Assembly (NCBI GenBank): GCA_018398575.1 | Contig: JAGTXZ010000003.1 | Coordinates: 310,001 to 374,000 of the forward strand | From: Ampelomyces quisqualis | Taxonomy: Eukaryota; Ascomycota; Dothideomycetes; Pleosporales; Phaeosphaeriaceae | Reading direction: 5' to 3' | Length of the DNA stretch: 64,000 nt | Shown: positions 31,611 through 43,065 of the stretch, piece by piece | Position numbering within the stretch: position 1 is the stretch's first letter | Layout: each line of letters opens with the position of its first letter | Translations under genes and position numbers: made by a program | Notes under the pieces: generated by a model | Database searches by the model: none | The model's input: only the letters and a program-made list of their open reading frames with translations | Told to the model about the DNA's origin: nothing

Positions 31611-32524
31611 CTCCTCAGCGCGTCCAAATCCCCATCCGACAGTCCACAATGCTCACGCAAATACCTCTCCGCACCACCGAATTCCTTCTCCAACATCTCC
31701 AGCACGGCCAGCATAGTTTCCTTCTTAGCGCCCACCATCCTCAACGCAGCCTGCCTCCCCACCTCCCTCGCCTCGTCCCCAACAACCACCACGTCCTCAC
31801 CCGCCGCCACGCTCGCACCTTCCTCGTCGGACAAGTCCCTCCCAAGCTGTTCCGCAGCCACAAGCTTCCTCACGGCCACGCCGCGCACCAACCTCTGCAC
31901 AACAGCATCCCTAACGCCCCTCAACCCAACCTCGCTAAGCTGATACTCACCCGCCACCTCGTCAGCCCCGACGCCCAGAAAAGCAAACACCAGGGCGCAA
32001 AACACGCCCGTCCGATCTTTCCCCGCCGAGCAGTGCACCAGCACCCCTCGCCCAGGCCACGCAATCAAATGCCGCAGAACCACGGCGTACGCTGCGCCCC
32101 CGCTGCGCAGAATGTCGCGGTATGCGCGCACAAACCCCTGCGCGTCGCGCGACATGTACGCTGCGTACCGCGCTGCGAGGCCCGCGGGGGAGTAGTCTTT
32201 TTCCGCGAAGACGGGGGCCCACGTGCGGTGGATGCCGGCGGTCGACATGGCGGTGTGCCAGGGTGTGGCGGGGGGCGGGAGGTCGTGTACTTCGGGGGCG
32301 CTGCGGAGGTCGAAGATGTGGGTTATGCCGAGGGTGGAGAGGCTGGGCCATTGGTTGGGGGTGAGGGCGGAGACGTCGGCGCTGCGGAAGAGGATGGAGG
32401 GCCGGACGGGGCCGGACGGGGTGGTGAGCGGGTAGAGGGCCGCGTCGCGGAGGTTGTGCATGTTTGGGATGAGGTGGAAGGGTGGGGATGGGAGAGGTGT
32501 GTTGTCGTTGGTCGTGGTTGACAT
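31586..32524 (-). CDS. Tyrosine/serine phosphatase, Y_phosphatase3 type
   Basis: Single exon, 312 residues. The catalytic P-loop is VLVHCSAGKDRTG, Cys at about residue 165, matching the H-C-x-x-G-K-D-R-T signature of the LipA-like/Y_phosphatase3 family. Upstream blocks fit too: N-M-H-N-L-R-D near residue 22, LFRSADVSALT, and IFDLRSAPEV. Such phosphatases act on phosphotyrosine and often phosphoinositides; the K-D after the G favours a lipid- or dual-type activity, as in the family. Substrate unknown. The gene is very GC-rich, and its stop codon lies within the 32-bp tandem repeat. Confidence 0.88.
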   Translation of the reverse strand: MSTTTNDNTPLPSPPFHLIPNMHNLRDAALYPLTTPSGPVRPSILFRSADVSALTPNQWPSLSTLGITHIFDLRSAPEVHDLPPPATPWHTAMSTAGIHRTWAPVFAEKDYSPAGLAARYAAYMSRDAQGFVRAYRDILRSGGAAYAVVLRHLIAWPGRGVLVHCSAGKDRTGVFCALVFAFLGVGADEVAGEYQLSEVGLRGVRDAVVQRLVRGVAVRKLVAAEQLGRDLSDEEGASVAAGEDVVVVGDEAREVGRQAALRMVGAKKETMLAVLEMLEKEFGGAERYLREHCGLSDGDLDALRRNLIVEEA

Positions 32525-33690
32525 GGTTGGGTGGGTTGGTATGAATGGGAATGATTGGCGTGGATTCGGAAGAGATTTCAGCTCCTGTTACAATCCGAGG
32601 AATTGGCCCAGAAAAGTATTTCCTGCGATGCTCGTGGTTTATATACCACGTCCGGGAGCGTTTGACCAGGGCGGTATCACTGCAGCTCCGCAATCCACAC
32701 AGCAAACGAACCCCTTTATTGATGTGTGAAAACACCAGTGTTCGAGTTCTCTTCACACTCACTTCAGAGATGATTGAGACAGGGTTGGAAAGTCTCAATG
32801 TAAGAGTACAAAGGTGGCGGCTCAATTCATTTGTTGGTTGTTTCCGAGTTAGTGCCCCACTATTCACCACAGCGGTAAGCCGAGGTACCGAAACACATTC
32901 AAAGCAGCAAGACATTGTTTGCCGAATCAGTTGAACACTCGTTCTACATTCCCTGTGTTTGCAACTGTGCCGGGTTTGGCTATCATATAGGCATATCTCT
33001 TGTTTACAATGGGTTGAAGAGAGAACAGTTGCGGCTCAAGTCACTCCTGCACACATTTTCAGTGCGTGTTCAAACGTCATCTTCTATTCCGAAGCTACAC
33101 GCATGTTTCTCAATCTCTCCACTTCACCCTCATATACACCCCTTTCCATATCGCATCCGCAGCACATACCTCGCCGCGCTTTCAACTATGATTGGGGACT
33201 ACAGTGTCGACAAAGGACTTTGTTGCTGCCATATGTGGCTTGCCACCGACGAGAAAGAACCAATTACGCCTTATTTCAACACGGCTGCTATCCATTTCGC
33301 GCAGCGAGCCGAACAAAGAGAAAAGTACAATGACGAATTGGAGGACAAAGTGAAGACTGTGGTGGCGAATGGTAGACAGTTAACATTAAGTAGAAGAAAA
33401 GAAAAGAGAAGCAGAGCAGAATAGTCCGGGTATCGTACGGGAAGTTTAGATGCGGAAGAAGATCAAGGAGTAGTAGCATGCAAGAATGCTGTTTACCTGA
33501 TTCTTATGCACGCAAGCAACTCCAACGCTCGGCGCAACGGTGGCACCAGACCGGCTCATCCAAGTTTGTGACCAAAGTCCATGGTGCCGGCAGCCAATGG
33601 TGGTATGGGCCTAGTCCAGGGCAGAGAATGCAACTGACAGCAAGGAGAGTCGTGGCGAGGTCATTAAGCGCACAAGAGAACCAGTCTCCT
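32525..33690. other. Intergenic, phosphatase promoter and SHO1 3' flank
   Basis: 1.17 kb. A 169-codon frame at 32915-33424 has no recognisable domain and atypical composition, so it is not called. No other feature. Confidence 0.45.
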
Positions 33691-34836
33691 TTACAGCAAG
33701 ATGAGATAGTTGCTTGGTGCAATACCCGTCTCGCCGTTGGGCTTCTTGGCCTGCCACCATCGGCCGCTGACGTCGGATACTTCGAGGATGTCGTGCTTCT
33801 GGAAGCTGATTTCGTTTGCGTCGTCGGGATTCGCTTCGTAGCTGTAGATGGCCTTGGCGCGGTAGGGGTACTCGATCGAGGCGTCCTGCTGGGGCTCGTC
33901 GTTGGCGGGTGGTGTTGCGACGTTGTTGGTGATGCCGCCAAACTGTGGTACGGATGAGTTGCGTCCTTGGGTGCCTGCGGGACCGCCGGGGTAGCCCGAT
34001 ACAGGCGAGGATGTCTCGAAGCCGTTGAGCTGGGCTGAGGTGTACATCTGCGGGGCCTGGTTGTTGACCTGCGTCTCTGGGCGGTTCAGGAAGGCGTTGG
34101 AGATGGGGCGCGACGAGCGCGCGCCGGGGTGTTCCTTGTGCAGGGCGTACGAGTCGACAAAGGCGCGGTGGCTGGCCTGCGGCTGAGAGCCATAGTAGAA
34201 GATCCAGACAATCTGCAGGGGGTTAGCGGGTGCGTTGCGGCTGGCGCTAGTTCAGACGGAAGGCGCGGGCGCAGACGGAAGGCGCGGGCGGGCGACGTAC
34301 GGCAATCATGGACAGCAGGATGTAGCCGGCAGCGGTGGCCTCGAACGAGGCGATGGGCGAGTAGACGAGGGCGTTGACGGACGAGGTGGTGAAGACGAGG
34401 CCTGCGGCGAGGAAGCCCACCATCTGTGGGCAGTCAGCAAGCGCATGTGGCTGCGGGCGCGGCGGGGACGTACGGCGACCTGGTAGGTCCTCTCGGCGCC
34501 GGATGCCACGGTGACGGTGACGCCGACGATGCAGAAGAACATGAAGACCAGGGCCCACCAGGCGTAGTTGGGGAAGCGGATGTCGTCGCCCAGGGTGGCC
34601 GAGATGACGGAGCTGACGAAGGCGATGATCCAGGCAAGCTGCACGGGGTTAGCAGGCAGGCGGGCAGGCGGGCAGACGGGCGGGCAGGCGGGACTGACGA
34701 TGGCAATGGAGATGGTGGCCAGCGCAAAGGGATCGCCGATGATGCGGCCGACGCTGAACGAGGGCCTCTGGCCGTAGCCGCGGGGGGATTCCATTTTGCG
34801 CAGCGACGGGGTGCTCTGGGAGGCGTGCGAGGGCAT
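33691..34836 (-). CDS. SHO1: High-osmolarity sensor SHO1
   Basis: Four exons: 34699-34836, 34474-34638, 34301-34423, 33691-34212; about 315 residues from the ATG at 34836. An internal ATG at 34794 (M-E-S-P-R-G-Y-G) is the other candidate start. Four membrane helices follow (DPFALATISIAI, LAWIIAFVSSVISATL, YAWWALVFMFFCIVGV, MVGFLAAGLVFTTSSVNALV), then a linker and a C-terminal SH3 domain: YRAKAIYSYEANPDDANEIS, then GRWWQAKKPNGETGIAPSNY. This is the SHO1 architecture. The SH3 domain binds the MAPKK Pbs2 and links the plasma-membrane sensor to the HOG MAP-kinase cascade. Intron 3 contains a 19-bp direct duplication (34253-34290). Confidence 0.92.
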
Positions 34837-35492
34837 GTGTTGGGGGGTTGGGGGGTTGGGGGGTTGGGGTGTTGGGGTGTTGGGGTGCTGGCGTGGATGT
34901 CGGACGGTAGCAGTACGGAGTACGGAGTAGTGAGTGGCGGCTGGCCTGGGGAGACGCTGGGCACGCACCACCGCCGCCATTTCCGAGACACGCCTGAAAC
35001 GACCCTCGCGCACTTGAATTCATCTACCTATCATAGTAAAGATGTGTTATGTGGTATTATTGAATGTTACCAGTTCAGAAGCCTGTTATATTTTATTAGC
35101 GTTCCCGACGCGTTAGCGAAGTGAGCCATTCCTACACTCCTATACAACAGACAGCGGCGACAGCGACAGCGACAGAGACAGCAGCGAGGACAACGTGATA
35201 TACAATAAGATAGACAAGTTTATCTTTGAGGAAAGTTAGCTACAACACTAAATCTCAGTATACAGGCCAAAAAACTAGCTTCAAATCTCAGATACAATAG
35301 ATATGATAATAGGCGTGTTGTGTTGTAATCTGATTCTGCAGTCAAAGGCACGTCACAATTTGGGTGGGAACGCTAACAATATATAACAGGCTTCCAAACA
35401 TGTAACATTTCACATTACATCTTGGCACGTTGCTGGTTTAGTCGTCCCCCATACTCATAGTATCAACCTGCCCTCGTCACGTGCCGTCCTCG
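34837..35492. other. SHO1 upstream region with G-rich runs
   Basis: About 650 bp 5' of SHO1 and 3' of RO10. 34840-34893 carries repeated GGGG runs separated by TT or TGTT, on the plus strand, hence C-rich in the presumed SHO1 leader. Short CAGCGA repeats lie near 35150-35185. No gene seen. Confidence 0.6.
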
Positions 35493-36170
35493 TCACGTGC
35501 CGCCCTCGCCCTCCTCCGGCTCCTCCTCTGCCCGGCGCCTACACTCTTCCCTGCCCACTGCCCGAAGAGCCTTGCCAAGGGTCCGGCTGTAGTCCGTCCA
35601 CACGCGCCCAGCCCCCAGAATGTGAATCTGCTTGTAGTACTGCACCATCATCATGCTTCTCCTGCGCAGCTCCGATATCTTCATGGCCTGTTGGAGCTGG
35701 CCCTCCTCAAACGCAGCCATGCGCGGTCGGAGCACAGCCAGCTTGCTGAAGCCGTCCGTCCCTGGTATCTGCTGATCGGCAAGCGCCTTGAGCTGCGATG
35801 CCACCGTCGCGAAGCTGCTTGCTCTCTCCACCACCAGGACACTTTTCTGCCCACTGTCGAGCCAAGGACCTCGGGTGCTCGTCTCATCTTGACGCTTGAC
35901 CACGTCTTCATGCTTGTTTACTTGCAAATCTAAGCTTGGCTGCCATTCAAAAAGCAATCGAAACATACACAGTTCGCGTGCATCCTGGACCAGGCTTGTC
36001 TGCGCACCCAGTGCTTGTAATGATTTCTCCAGATTGTGTATGCGGTCGGCAATCGTTGGCGGCTTCTCCGACGTCGGCGCTTTCGGTCCGCCCAAGACGT
36101 ATTCCAGGCGGGCCAGCCGTGACTCCAGCTCGGAAAATGTGAAGAGGACAGCTTCCTCGTACTCGTCCAT
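35493..36170 (-). CDS. RO10-like nuclear distribution protein (dynactin p24-type)
   Basis: Open frame; the start is set at the ATG at 36170 because M-D-E-Y-E-E-A-V then begins the conserved helix FTFSELESRLARLEYVLGG typical of RO10/dynactin p24 proteins. Upstream codons, though open, look like leader. 225 residues. Predicted mostly helical: ADRIHNLEKSLQAL, a middle segment, VASQLKALADQQIPG, then a Met/Arg-rich helix (ELRRRSMMMVQYYKQ) and an acidic/Arg C-terminus. RO10 is needed for dynein/dynactin-driven nuclear movement in hyphae. The middle region 35800-35960 might hide a short intron. Identity is from resemblance only. Confidence 0.6.
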   Translation of the reverse strand: MDEYEEAVLFTFSELESRLARLEYVLGGPKAPTSEKPPTIADRIHNLEKSLQALGAQTSLVQDARELCMFRLLFEWQPSLDLQVNKHEDVVKRQDETSTRGPWLDSGQKSVLVVERASSFATVASQLKALADQQIPGTDGFSKLAVLRPRMAAFEEGQLQQAMKISELRRRSMMMVQYYKQIHILGAGRVWTDYSRTLGKALRAVGREECRRRAEEEPEEGEGGT

Positions 36171-36414
36171 GCCGACGGTTGCGTCGTGTGTTTGCGGAAT
36201 GTCGCCGCGGTCGCGTCCCTGGCAGTGGAGATGCTCTTCCATAGCGGCGGATAGCGACGCCTGGACCTTCAACGTCAGCCCAAGGCACTCGCCGCTCCCT
36301 TCACACACCACATACTTTCCCTGGACTTTTTTTCCGCCCCATTTCTGCCGACATCCCAGCACCCGATGCATCATCGCGCAATAGCACAAACACCGCGAAA
36401 CCAGTCGGGCTGAC
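36171..36414. promoter_or_regulatory. Divergent promoter, RO10-like and transporter genes
   Basis: Only 244 bp separate the two start codons, so the genes share a promoter region. The minus-strand frame of RO10 stays open through it, which is likely coincidental. Confidence 0.5.
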
Positions 36415-38122
36415 ATGGCCACGTACTCGGCCATCGGTCAAGAGCCAACTGACGCAGACCCCATGTCCTCGAGCACAGCGTCGCTACGCGGCAGGCGGTC
36501 AGAACCTACCGTCTACACAACCACAATCGGCCCACTGACAGAAACAGGCGTGGTCGCGGCAAAAAAGATGCTGCATTTCAAGGCCGCGCATCATGGACAT
36601 CAAGTGTCATCAACTTGGCCAACACCAGTACGGTACCGACCGCACGATAGGGCAATGACTACCTTGCTAAGTACAGACAGTCCTCGGCGCCGGCCTCCTC
36701 GCTATGCCCTCTGCTCTCTCCAAAATGGGCATCTTCCTCGGCATCTTTGTCATTATATGGGCCGGCGCAACCGCAGCTTTTGGATTATACCTTCAAACAA
36801 GATGCGCGCGATACGTCGACCGTGGTCACGTATCCTTTGCGACCCTTTCGCAGCTCACATACCCCAACCTATCCATCATTTTCGATGCCGCCATCGCCAT
36901 CAAGTGCTTCGGTGTGGCAGTGAGCTATCTCATAATTATCGGAGATCTGATGCCTGGAGTCGTCCAAGGATTCGCCCCAGGTGCAGAACAGGTCAAATTC
37001 CTCGCAGATCGCCAGTTTTGGATTACTGCCTTCATGTGAGTACAAGGAGGTACAATTCGGAAGAACTGGAGACTGACATACACAGGCTTATTGTTATACC
37101 CTTGTCATTCCTGCGTCGTCTTGACTCTTTGAAGTACACCAGCGTTATTGCCTTGTTTTCGATTGCATACCTCGTAATTCTTGTTGTTGCCCATTACATC
37201 AAAGGAGACACCTCGCCCGATCGAGGGACTGTACGCGTCTTTCAATGGGCTGGCCCAGTCTCTGCGCTTGCAGCATTCCCTGTCATAGTGTTTGCGTACA
37301 CATGCCATCAGAATGTGAGTAGTCCTGCGTCGTAATTGCAGATATGTACTAACATGCGCGAAGATGTTCTCCATTCTCAACGAAATTGCCGACAACTCAC
37401 ACTTTCGCACCACATCTGTCATCTTCGCCTCTATTGGAGGTGCCTGTAGCCTGTACATCCTCACTGGCATCACCGGCTACCTATCCTACGGCGACAATAT
37501 CCGCGGCAACATTGTCTCCATGTATCCAACTGCAGCTGCGAGCACCATTGGTCGTCTCGCCATCGTGATCCTAGTCATGTTCTCGTACCCTCTCCAGATT
37601 CACCCCTGCCGCGCCAGCATCGACGCATGTCTGAAATGGCGACCGCGTCGTAAGAACCAAGCTGAAGGCAGTCCCTCGCGCAACACTCTGATCACCAACA
37701 TACCAAAGCCAGTTGTCTCCCAGTCACGCGAAATGTCTGACTACAGATTCGCCATAGTCACTACTGTCCTCATCATCCTTAGCTTCATTACCGCTATGAC
37801 CGTCTCTTCTTTAGAGAAAGTCCTTGCCTACGTTGGCTCCACTGGATCAACAACGATATCATTTATCCTGCCTGGCCTCTTCTACTACAAGATCTCAGAC
37901 CCGGATTCGCCTATTCATCAGCGTCTTGTCAAGGATGAAGACGACGAAGACGAGTTTACGAGCAGCGAGGTGGAGGGCAGTGTGACGCGAGAAGGATACG
38001 ATCATAGGGACTGGAGACGTGCATTGTTGAGAAATGCGGCACTGGGATTGACTATCTATGGTGGTGTGGTTATGGTGACCTGTTTGCTTACGAACACTTT
38101 TTTGGTTGCGGCGGCGCACTGA
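36415..38122 (+). CDS. Vacuolar amino-acid transporter, AAAP family (AVT-like)
   Basis: Five exons: 36415-36497, 36542-36627, 36681-37035, 37086-37314, 37364-38122; 503 residues, phases consistent. The first introns are set by frame: L-R-G-R/R-N-R-R-G and SSVINLANT/ILGAGLLAMP. The core starts at ASWTSSVINLANTILGAGLLAMPSAL, the family's first helix, and shows about eleven helices, with TYTCHQN-like FAYTCHQNMFSILNEI and GYLSYGDNIRGNI in the middle. A charged loop (about 420-450) is very acidic. Closest resemblance is to fungal vacuolar transporters of the AVT5-7 type, which move neutral or acidic amino acids across the vacuolar membrane with protons. Confidence 0.88.
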
Positions 38123-38387
38123 ATGGGTTTGCATAGATGCCAGGACATGTTCAACTGAGATTGCAGCATTGCGAAGTGTTGAGGATGATTGGGATATATT
38201 GCGCGACTTGAAATTTTTCTCTCATGCTTCCTCCATGGAACATACAATCAAACAAGGCTCCATGCATCACTCTCCTGGTAGCAAAACAAACCTAATATCC
38301 TCCGCATCCCCCCCTCCCCTCAAAACAGAAGCGCCAATAAAATGCCCCCCCACTCTCTCCCCAACCCTCCCTCCCCATCCCATCCCA

Positions 38388-38826
38388 TCAAGACCCAACC
38401 AAACTCTTCGCCGCACTCTCCGCCCGAACAACCTTGCCCTGAATTTCCCCGACCCGAAACCGCGGCTCCAACACCCCAACCATGGAAAGTAACCGCCACG
38501 CCGTATCGCTCGGCTGCGCGCCCACCCCAACCCAGTACCGCGCCCGCGAAATGTCGAGGCGCACGTCTTTCCACGGCCGCCCGTGCGTGTCGCCTGGGCG
38601 CGGGCGTTGCGGGGATGGGTCGTATGTGCCGAGGACTTCGAGTGGGCGGGAGTTGCGCGCTGTTCTGTCGGGGGAGAGGGGGTTAGTTTGGGACTTCTTT
38701 TTTTTGGTTTTTGCGTTGGGGGGGGGAGGGGAGGGGAGGAGGTAAGTACCGGGCGTGCGCGACGACGATGTTGTAGAATGGTGCGTGTTTTTTGCCGAAG
38801 CGGGCGAGGCGGATCCTTAGGACCAT
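38388..38826 (-). CDS. MRPS16: Mitochondrial small-subunit ribosomal protein bS16m
   Basis: Two exons, 38750-38826 and 38388-38664, joined in frame; 117 residues. The ATG at 38826 opens MVLRIRLARFGKKHAPFYNIVV, the typical bS16 start; the second exon continues R-T-A-R-N-S-R-P-L-E-V-L-G-T-Y-D-P and ISRARYWVGVGAQPSDTAWRLL, also hallmarks. It is a structural protein of the mitochondrial 37S ribosomal subunit, nuclear-encoded. The 85-nt intron contains long C and A runs on the coding strand. There is no separate cleavable presequence, which is usual for bS16m. Confidence 0.92.
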
Positions 38827-39225
38827 TTTGTTTTGTGCGTATGTATGTGTGTGTGGGTGGGTGGATAGGTGGGTTTGTCGTGAGATTGGAGATGGTGTGG
38901 TGTTGTGTGGTGGTGCGGATGAGATGGAACTTTTGGTTGTGAGGCCGAGGATTTGCCGGGGATGGGTGAGCACGTGCCGAGGTCGAGAAGTTGGCTTCTC
39001 TAATGTAGTCTTTAATTTTGGGTTTTCAAGGACAAGTCAGTAGATTCACTAATGAGTACTGTGAGGTGAGACTCCATCTGCGTACTGTCGAATGCCTGCG
39101 GTCGTGCATGTGATGGCAGTTTTCTTTCTGACCCTTGAGGCGGTGATGTAATCGCGACACTTGATGCGACTTAAAGGAGTACACTTCGGTTGTTGATCAC
39201 AAATACCACGAGATCCAATACGACC
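38827..39225. promoter_or_regulatory. Divergent promoter, MRPS16 and NAD(P)H-hydrate epimerase
   Basis: 399 bp between outward-facing start codons; GT-rich on the plus strand near 38840-38890. No specific factor site identified. Confidence 0.5.
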
Positions 39226-40147
39226 ATGACGCTTCGAGTATGAAGCAACGCACGTTGATCATAGAATGAAACATACTGATAATGCATCCAGACACTCTCC
39301 GCGAAAAGCGCCGCTGCGCTCGACCAAGAGCTGATGTCAACGGGCGCTTTTTCTATTGATCAGTTGATGGAGCTCGCAGGCCTTTCAGTATCTCAAGCAG
39401 GTAAGATAATCCCTAAATAGCTCTTCAGCGTTCTCGGTGTTCATAGTATCATCATCCATTGTGTTTGCCTATCGGGATTAAATTGGCCATGCTAACGCTG
39501 GCACAGTGTTCAAGCTTCAGCCACTCAGCAAAGGGAAAAGAGTGCTAGTAGCCTGCGGTCCAGGAAACAATGGTGGCGATGGCCTTGTCGCAGCAAGGCA
39601 TCTGTCTCATTATGGCTACCAACCTACCATCTATTATCCCAAGCAAAGCAAGAATGAACTGTACCAGGTAACATGAGCAAGTCTGTTGAGCAGCGGCATC
39701 AAACCTAACAACAGAAAGCGTCTGAGAAAACAGCTCGAAGATCTCAAGGTACCCTTCACCGAAGACTTCCCTGGTGCTCTCAAGCAGACGGACCATGTCG
39801 TGGATGCCATCTTCGGCTTCTCATTCTCCGGCCAAGTCCGTGAGCCATTCCCCAAGGTGATCGAGTCTTTGGAGTCTACTTCAGTACCTGTACTAGCCGT
39901 CGACGCGCCCTCCTCTTGGAGTATCGAAGATGGTCCTCCGAGCTCAGGTCCGGGTAAGGACTTCATGCCACCGGCATTGATCAGCTTGACTGCACCGAAG
40001 CCGCTCGTGAAGCACTTCAAGGGTAGACATTTTCTTGGTGGCAGGTTTCTGAGCCCTGATATGGCGGAAAAATATAACCTTGACATTCCGGAGTATGAAG
40101 GCTTGGATCAGGTGGTTGAAGTGCCAATTGAGAGTGGGAAGCTATGA
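39226..40147 (+). CDS. NAD(P)H-hydrate epimerase (YjeF_N domain)
   Basis: Four exons: 39226-39237 (12 nt), 39292-39400, 39507-39667, 39719-40147; 236 residues, phases consistent. The short first exon encodes M-T-L-R and joins TLSAKSAAALDQELMSTGAF. The YjeF_N core has QLMELAGLSVSQAV, the nucleotide-binding GPGNNGGDGLVAARHL, DHVVDAIFGFSFSG with the catalytic-type Asp, and VDAPSSWSIEDGP. The enzyme epimerises damaged R-NAD(P)HX to the S form for the ATP-dependent dehydratase, a metabolite-repair step. There is no obvious targeting sequence in this model. The last acceptor was chosen (CAGAAAG|CGT) because Y-Q/R-L-R-K-Q keeps frame. Confidence 0.92.
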
Positions 40148-40524
40148 GATAGCGTGACATGGTGTTGATTTGATGACAGCGTTGTTGCAAAGCTGGCCGC
40201 CGCCACATGTCACATTCAAATTCCAATTCCAAAATCTCACAAGAATGAATGCCTTTCTTCCGAACGAATGTGTGGTATTTTGATGCTGCCGTGACTGAGT
40301 CCTCGAGGTACCTGCTTCCTTCAGACTAGCGCGTTTTCCCCGCAGAGCCGCGGTACGGCTAAGCGCGGTCTAAGAGTGACATTCCAAAGTCCGGCTACAA
40401 CCCAGACTTCGGCACAGCAACACTTCCTGTCCTTGAAGCTCTCGTCTTGGTTCTGGCAGCAGCCGTTCGATACTCAAGATATACACAAGCATCCAGAGTA
40501 TCTTCTCCACAACAATCTTTCGCG
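40148..40524. other. Intergenic, promoter of the carboxylase gene
   Basis: 377 bp between two genes in the same orientation. The carboxylase frame is open back to 40447 but without an ATG. Confidence 0.5.
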
Positions 40525-42359
40525 ATGGTTCCGAAAGCACCGCCTCGGGAGGCCTTGAGCATCCTCAAGCAAAACATCCGAACTTCGGTGGCTGCTCGAT
40601 CACACGCTCAATGTCGCCTCCTGACTTCCGCACCACGCTCGACGCTCCTGCATAACCAACGCGCCTATCCTTCTCAGCAAAGCTCGCGAACTGCCTCCAC
40701 TTTCACCCATTCGCACCATGCGGAAGCAGTCTCGATCGTCCCCACTGCAGTAGACACCAACTCTGCTGACTTCAAGGAGAACAGACGGCAGATGCAGGAG
40801 GCTACGGATAACTTGGTCAATTTGCACGCAAAGATCGCACAAGGCGGTTCGCAGAAAGCACGGGATAAACACATCCAACGAGGCAAAATGCTGGTCAGGG
40901 ACCGGATCACAGCCCTAATAGATCCTGGAACACCCTTCCTAGAGCTGAGTCAAATGGCTGGGTACGGTATGTACGATGGGGAAGATGTTCCAGCAGGTGG
41001 CATCGTCACAGGACTGGGTACCGTCAGTGGTGTCCAGTGCATGATCGTGGCCAACGATGCCACCGTGAAGGGTGGTACATACTATCCAGTCACCGTGAAG
41101 AAGCATCTCAGGGCACAGACAATTGCGCAGGAAAATCGATTGCCGTGCATTTACCTGGTCGACTCAGGTGGTGCCAACCTTCCAAACCAAGCGGATGTCT
41201 TTCCAGATGTCAACCATTTCGGCCGCATCTTCTACAACCAAGCGCGCATGTCAAGCATGGGGATACCACAAATCAGCGTAGTTATGGGACCATGTACAGC
41301 CGGTGGTGCCTACGTGCCCAGCATGAGCGACGAGAATATCATTGTCGAAAATCAGGGACACATCTTCCTCGCCGGTCCACCACTTGTCAAGGCGGCAACG
41401 GGCGAAGTTGTGTCAGCAGAAGACCTTGGTGGTGGCAAGCTTCACAGCGAGATTTCCGGTGTCACCGACTACCTTGCCGTGGACGATGCGCATGCCCTTG
41501 TGCTTGCGCGGAGGAGCGTGGGCAACCTCAACTGGCACCGTAATCAACCCGCGCCCGCGACACCAACTTTCAAAGAACCTCTATATGACGCACAAGAGCT
41601 TTCAGGCATCGCAGGCACGAACCTTCGCAGACAAATCCCAGTCCACGAAGTCATCGCACGTATTGTAGACGGGTCGTCCTTTTCCGAATTCAAGCCTCTC
41701 TACGGCTCAACATTGGTCACTGGTTTTGCGAGAATATATGGGCAGCCTGTTGGTATCGTAGCGAACAACGGCATCCTCTTCAGCGAGAGCTCTCTGAAAG
41801 GCGCACACTTCGTACAGCTATGCGGCAAGCGTCACATTCCTTTGATCTTCCTTCAGAACATCTCAGGCTTTATGGTCGGACAAGATGCGGAGAAGGGAGG
41901 TATCGCAAAGAACGGGGCTAAGCTTGTCACGGCTGTCAGCTGTGTGGACGTACCAAAATTCACTGTTGTCATTGGATCTAGCGCTGGAGCCGGTAACTAC
42001 GGCATGTGGTAAGTCTTGTCTCATGAAGTCGTTCCCATACCTTATGCTAACACCTTTGCAGTGGTCGTGCCTACTCCCCGCGTCTTCTGTTCACGTGGCC
42101 GAATGCAAAGACCTCTGTCATGGGCGCCGAGCAGCTCTCTTCGGTCATGGAGGCGGTTGGCAAGCAGGCAGATCCAGCACTGAAAGCCAGAATCGAACAC
42201 GAGAGTGAAGCAACATTCGGCTCAGCTAGGCTTTGGGACGACGGCATCATTCCACCCGAGCATACCCGGCGAGTACTGGGTATGGGACTACAAATGGCAT
42301 GCGGCGGCCAGAACTCGGGGGTCGAAAAGGAGAGCACTTGGGGCGTGTTCAGGATGTGA
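40525..42359 (+). CDS. 3-methylcrotonyl-CoA carboxylase, beta (carboxyltransferase) subunit
   Basis: Two exons, 40525-42008 and 42062-42359; 593 residues. The ATG at 40525 is the first in frame and is followed by an Arg/Ser/Ala-rich presumed mitochondrial presequence of about 75 residues. The carboxyltransferase halves are clear: DRITALIDPGTPFLELSQMAG, LVDSGGANLPNQADVFPD, MGPCTAGGAYVPSMSDE and, in the second half, LIFLQNISGFMVGQDAEKGG and IGSSAGAGNYGM/CGRAYSPR across the intron. This subunit transfers the biotin-bound carboxyl to 3-methylcrotonyl-CoA in mitochondrial leucine breakdown, as a complex with the biotin-bearing alpha subunit, which is not in this window. Full length for the family. 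Confidence 0.95.
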
Positions 42360-43065
42360 TTTTGCGACTCCAAAAGCATAAAGTTCCACTCGTCCTTCCA
42401 CAGTCTTGAAAGTACCAACAGGGTACTTGTTCGCATGTGGAACACACCCCCTTCTGTGCTAGCGGCTTGGCTGTGGATCAAGCTTGTGCACGATCGAGTT
42501 ACCGTCGGCACTCAAGCATTGTACAAGGTCTTGGCATATCCTTGCACCTTGCGCTACGTGACTTACTTAATGCTTACCCTCTTCCTTGACCCATTTCAGG
42601 CGTCGGAAACTGGCGACCAACAAGCTCTCGTTTAGAATCCGCTGAGCCACCTTCGCCCTCCCTCGGGCCCGCTTCATGGAAGGACTAAAAGAGCATCGTC
42701 ATTGGCGGGTGGGTAGGTGTAAAGTAGACAAGATGACTACAATCCCCGGCGATAGATACTTGGACGCCGTGACGCAGGATATGACCAAAATTGATTCGCT
42801 GCTTGTGGGGTTACAGCATAGTTTGCCTGGTACTGCAGATGGGCGCCGCACAGCATTGTAATGACTACGGTGCCTGCATTCCTTGCGGTACGACGGTCAA
42901 CTCTAGAGCTCTCACCTTGCCTTCTCACCCCGGTCGCTCTTTCACTCTCTCCTTCAAGTCTAGTCGTTACTTGCGCCTTCCCACACCTTTCGCGCAACTG
43001 TGGGGCTTGTTTTTATCCACCATACCGACCGACGACCCAACGCGCACCCACATGTCAGCCTCGCC
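42360..43065. other. Intergenic
   Basis: About 700 bp between two genes in the same orientation; nothing recognised beyond a pyrimidine-rich leader before 43066. Confidence 0.5.

Noticed and set aside
32915..33424. 169-codon plus-strand frame
   Set aside because: No domain, signal or conserved-looking block; composition changes along its length; probably chance between two genes.
36171..36434. Upstream extension of the RO10-like frame to 36434
   Set aside because: The added residues are Cys/Arg-rich and unlike the family; the conserved helix begins right after the ATG at 36170; the extension would overlap the neighbouring gene's start.
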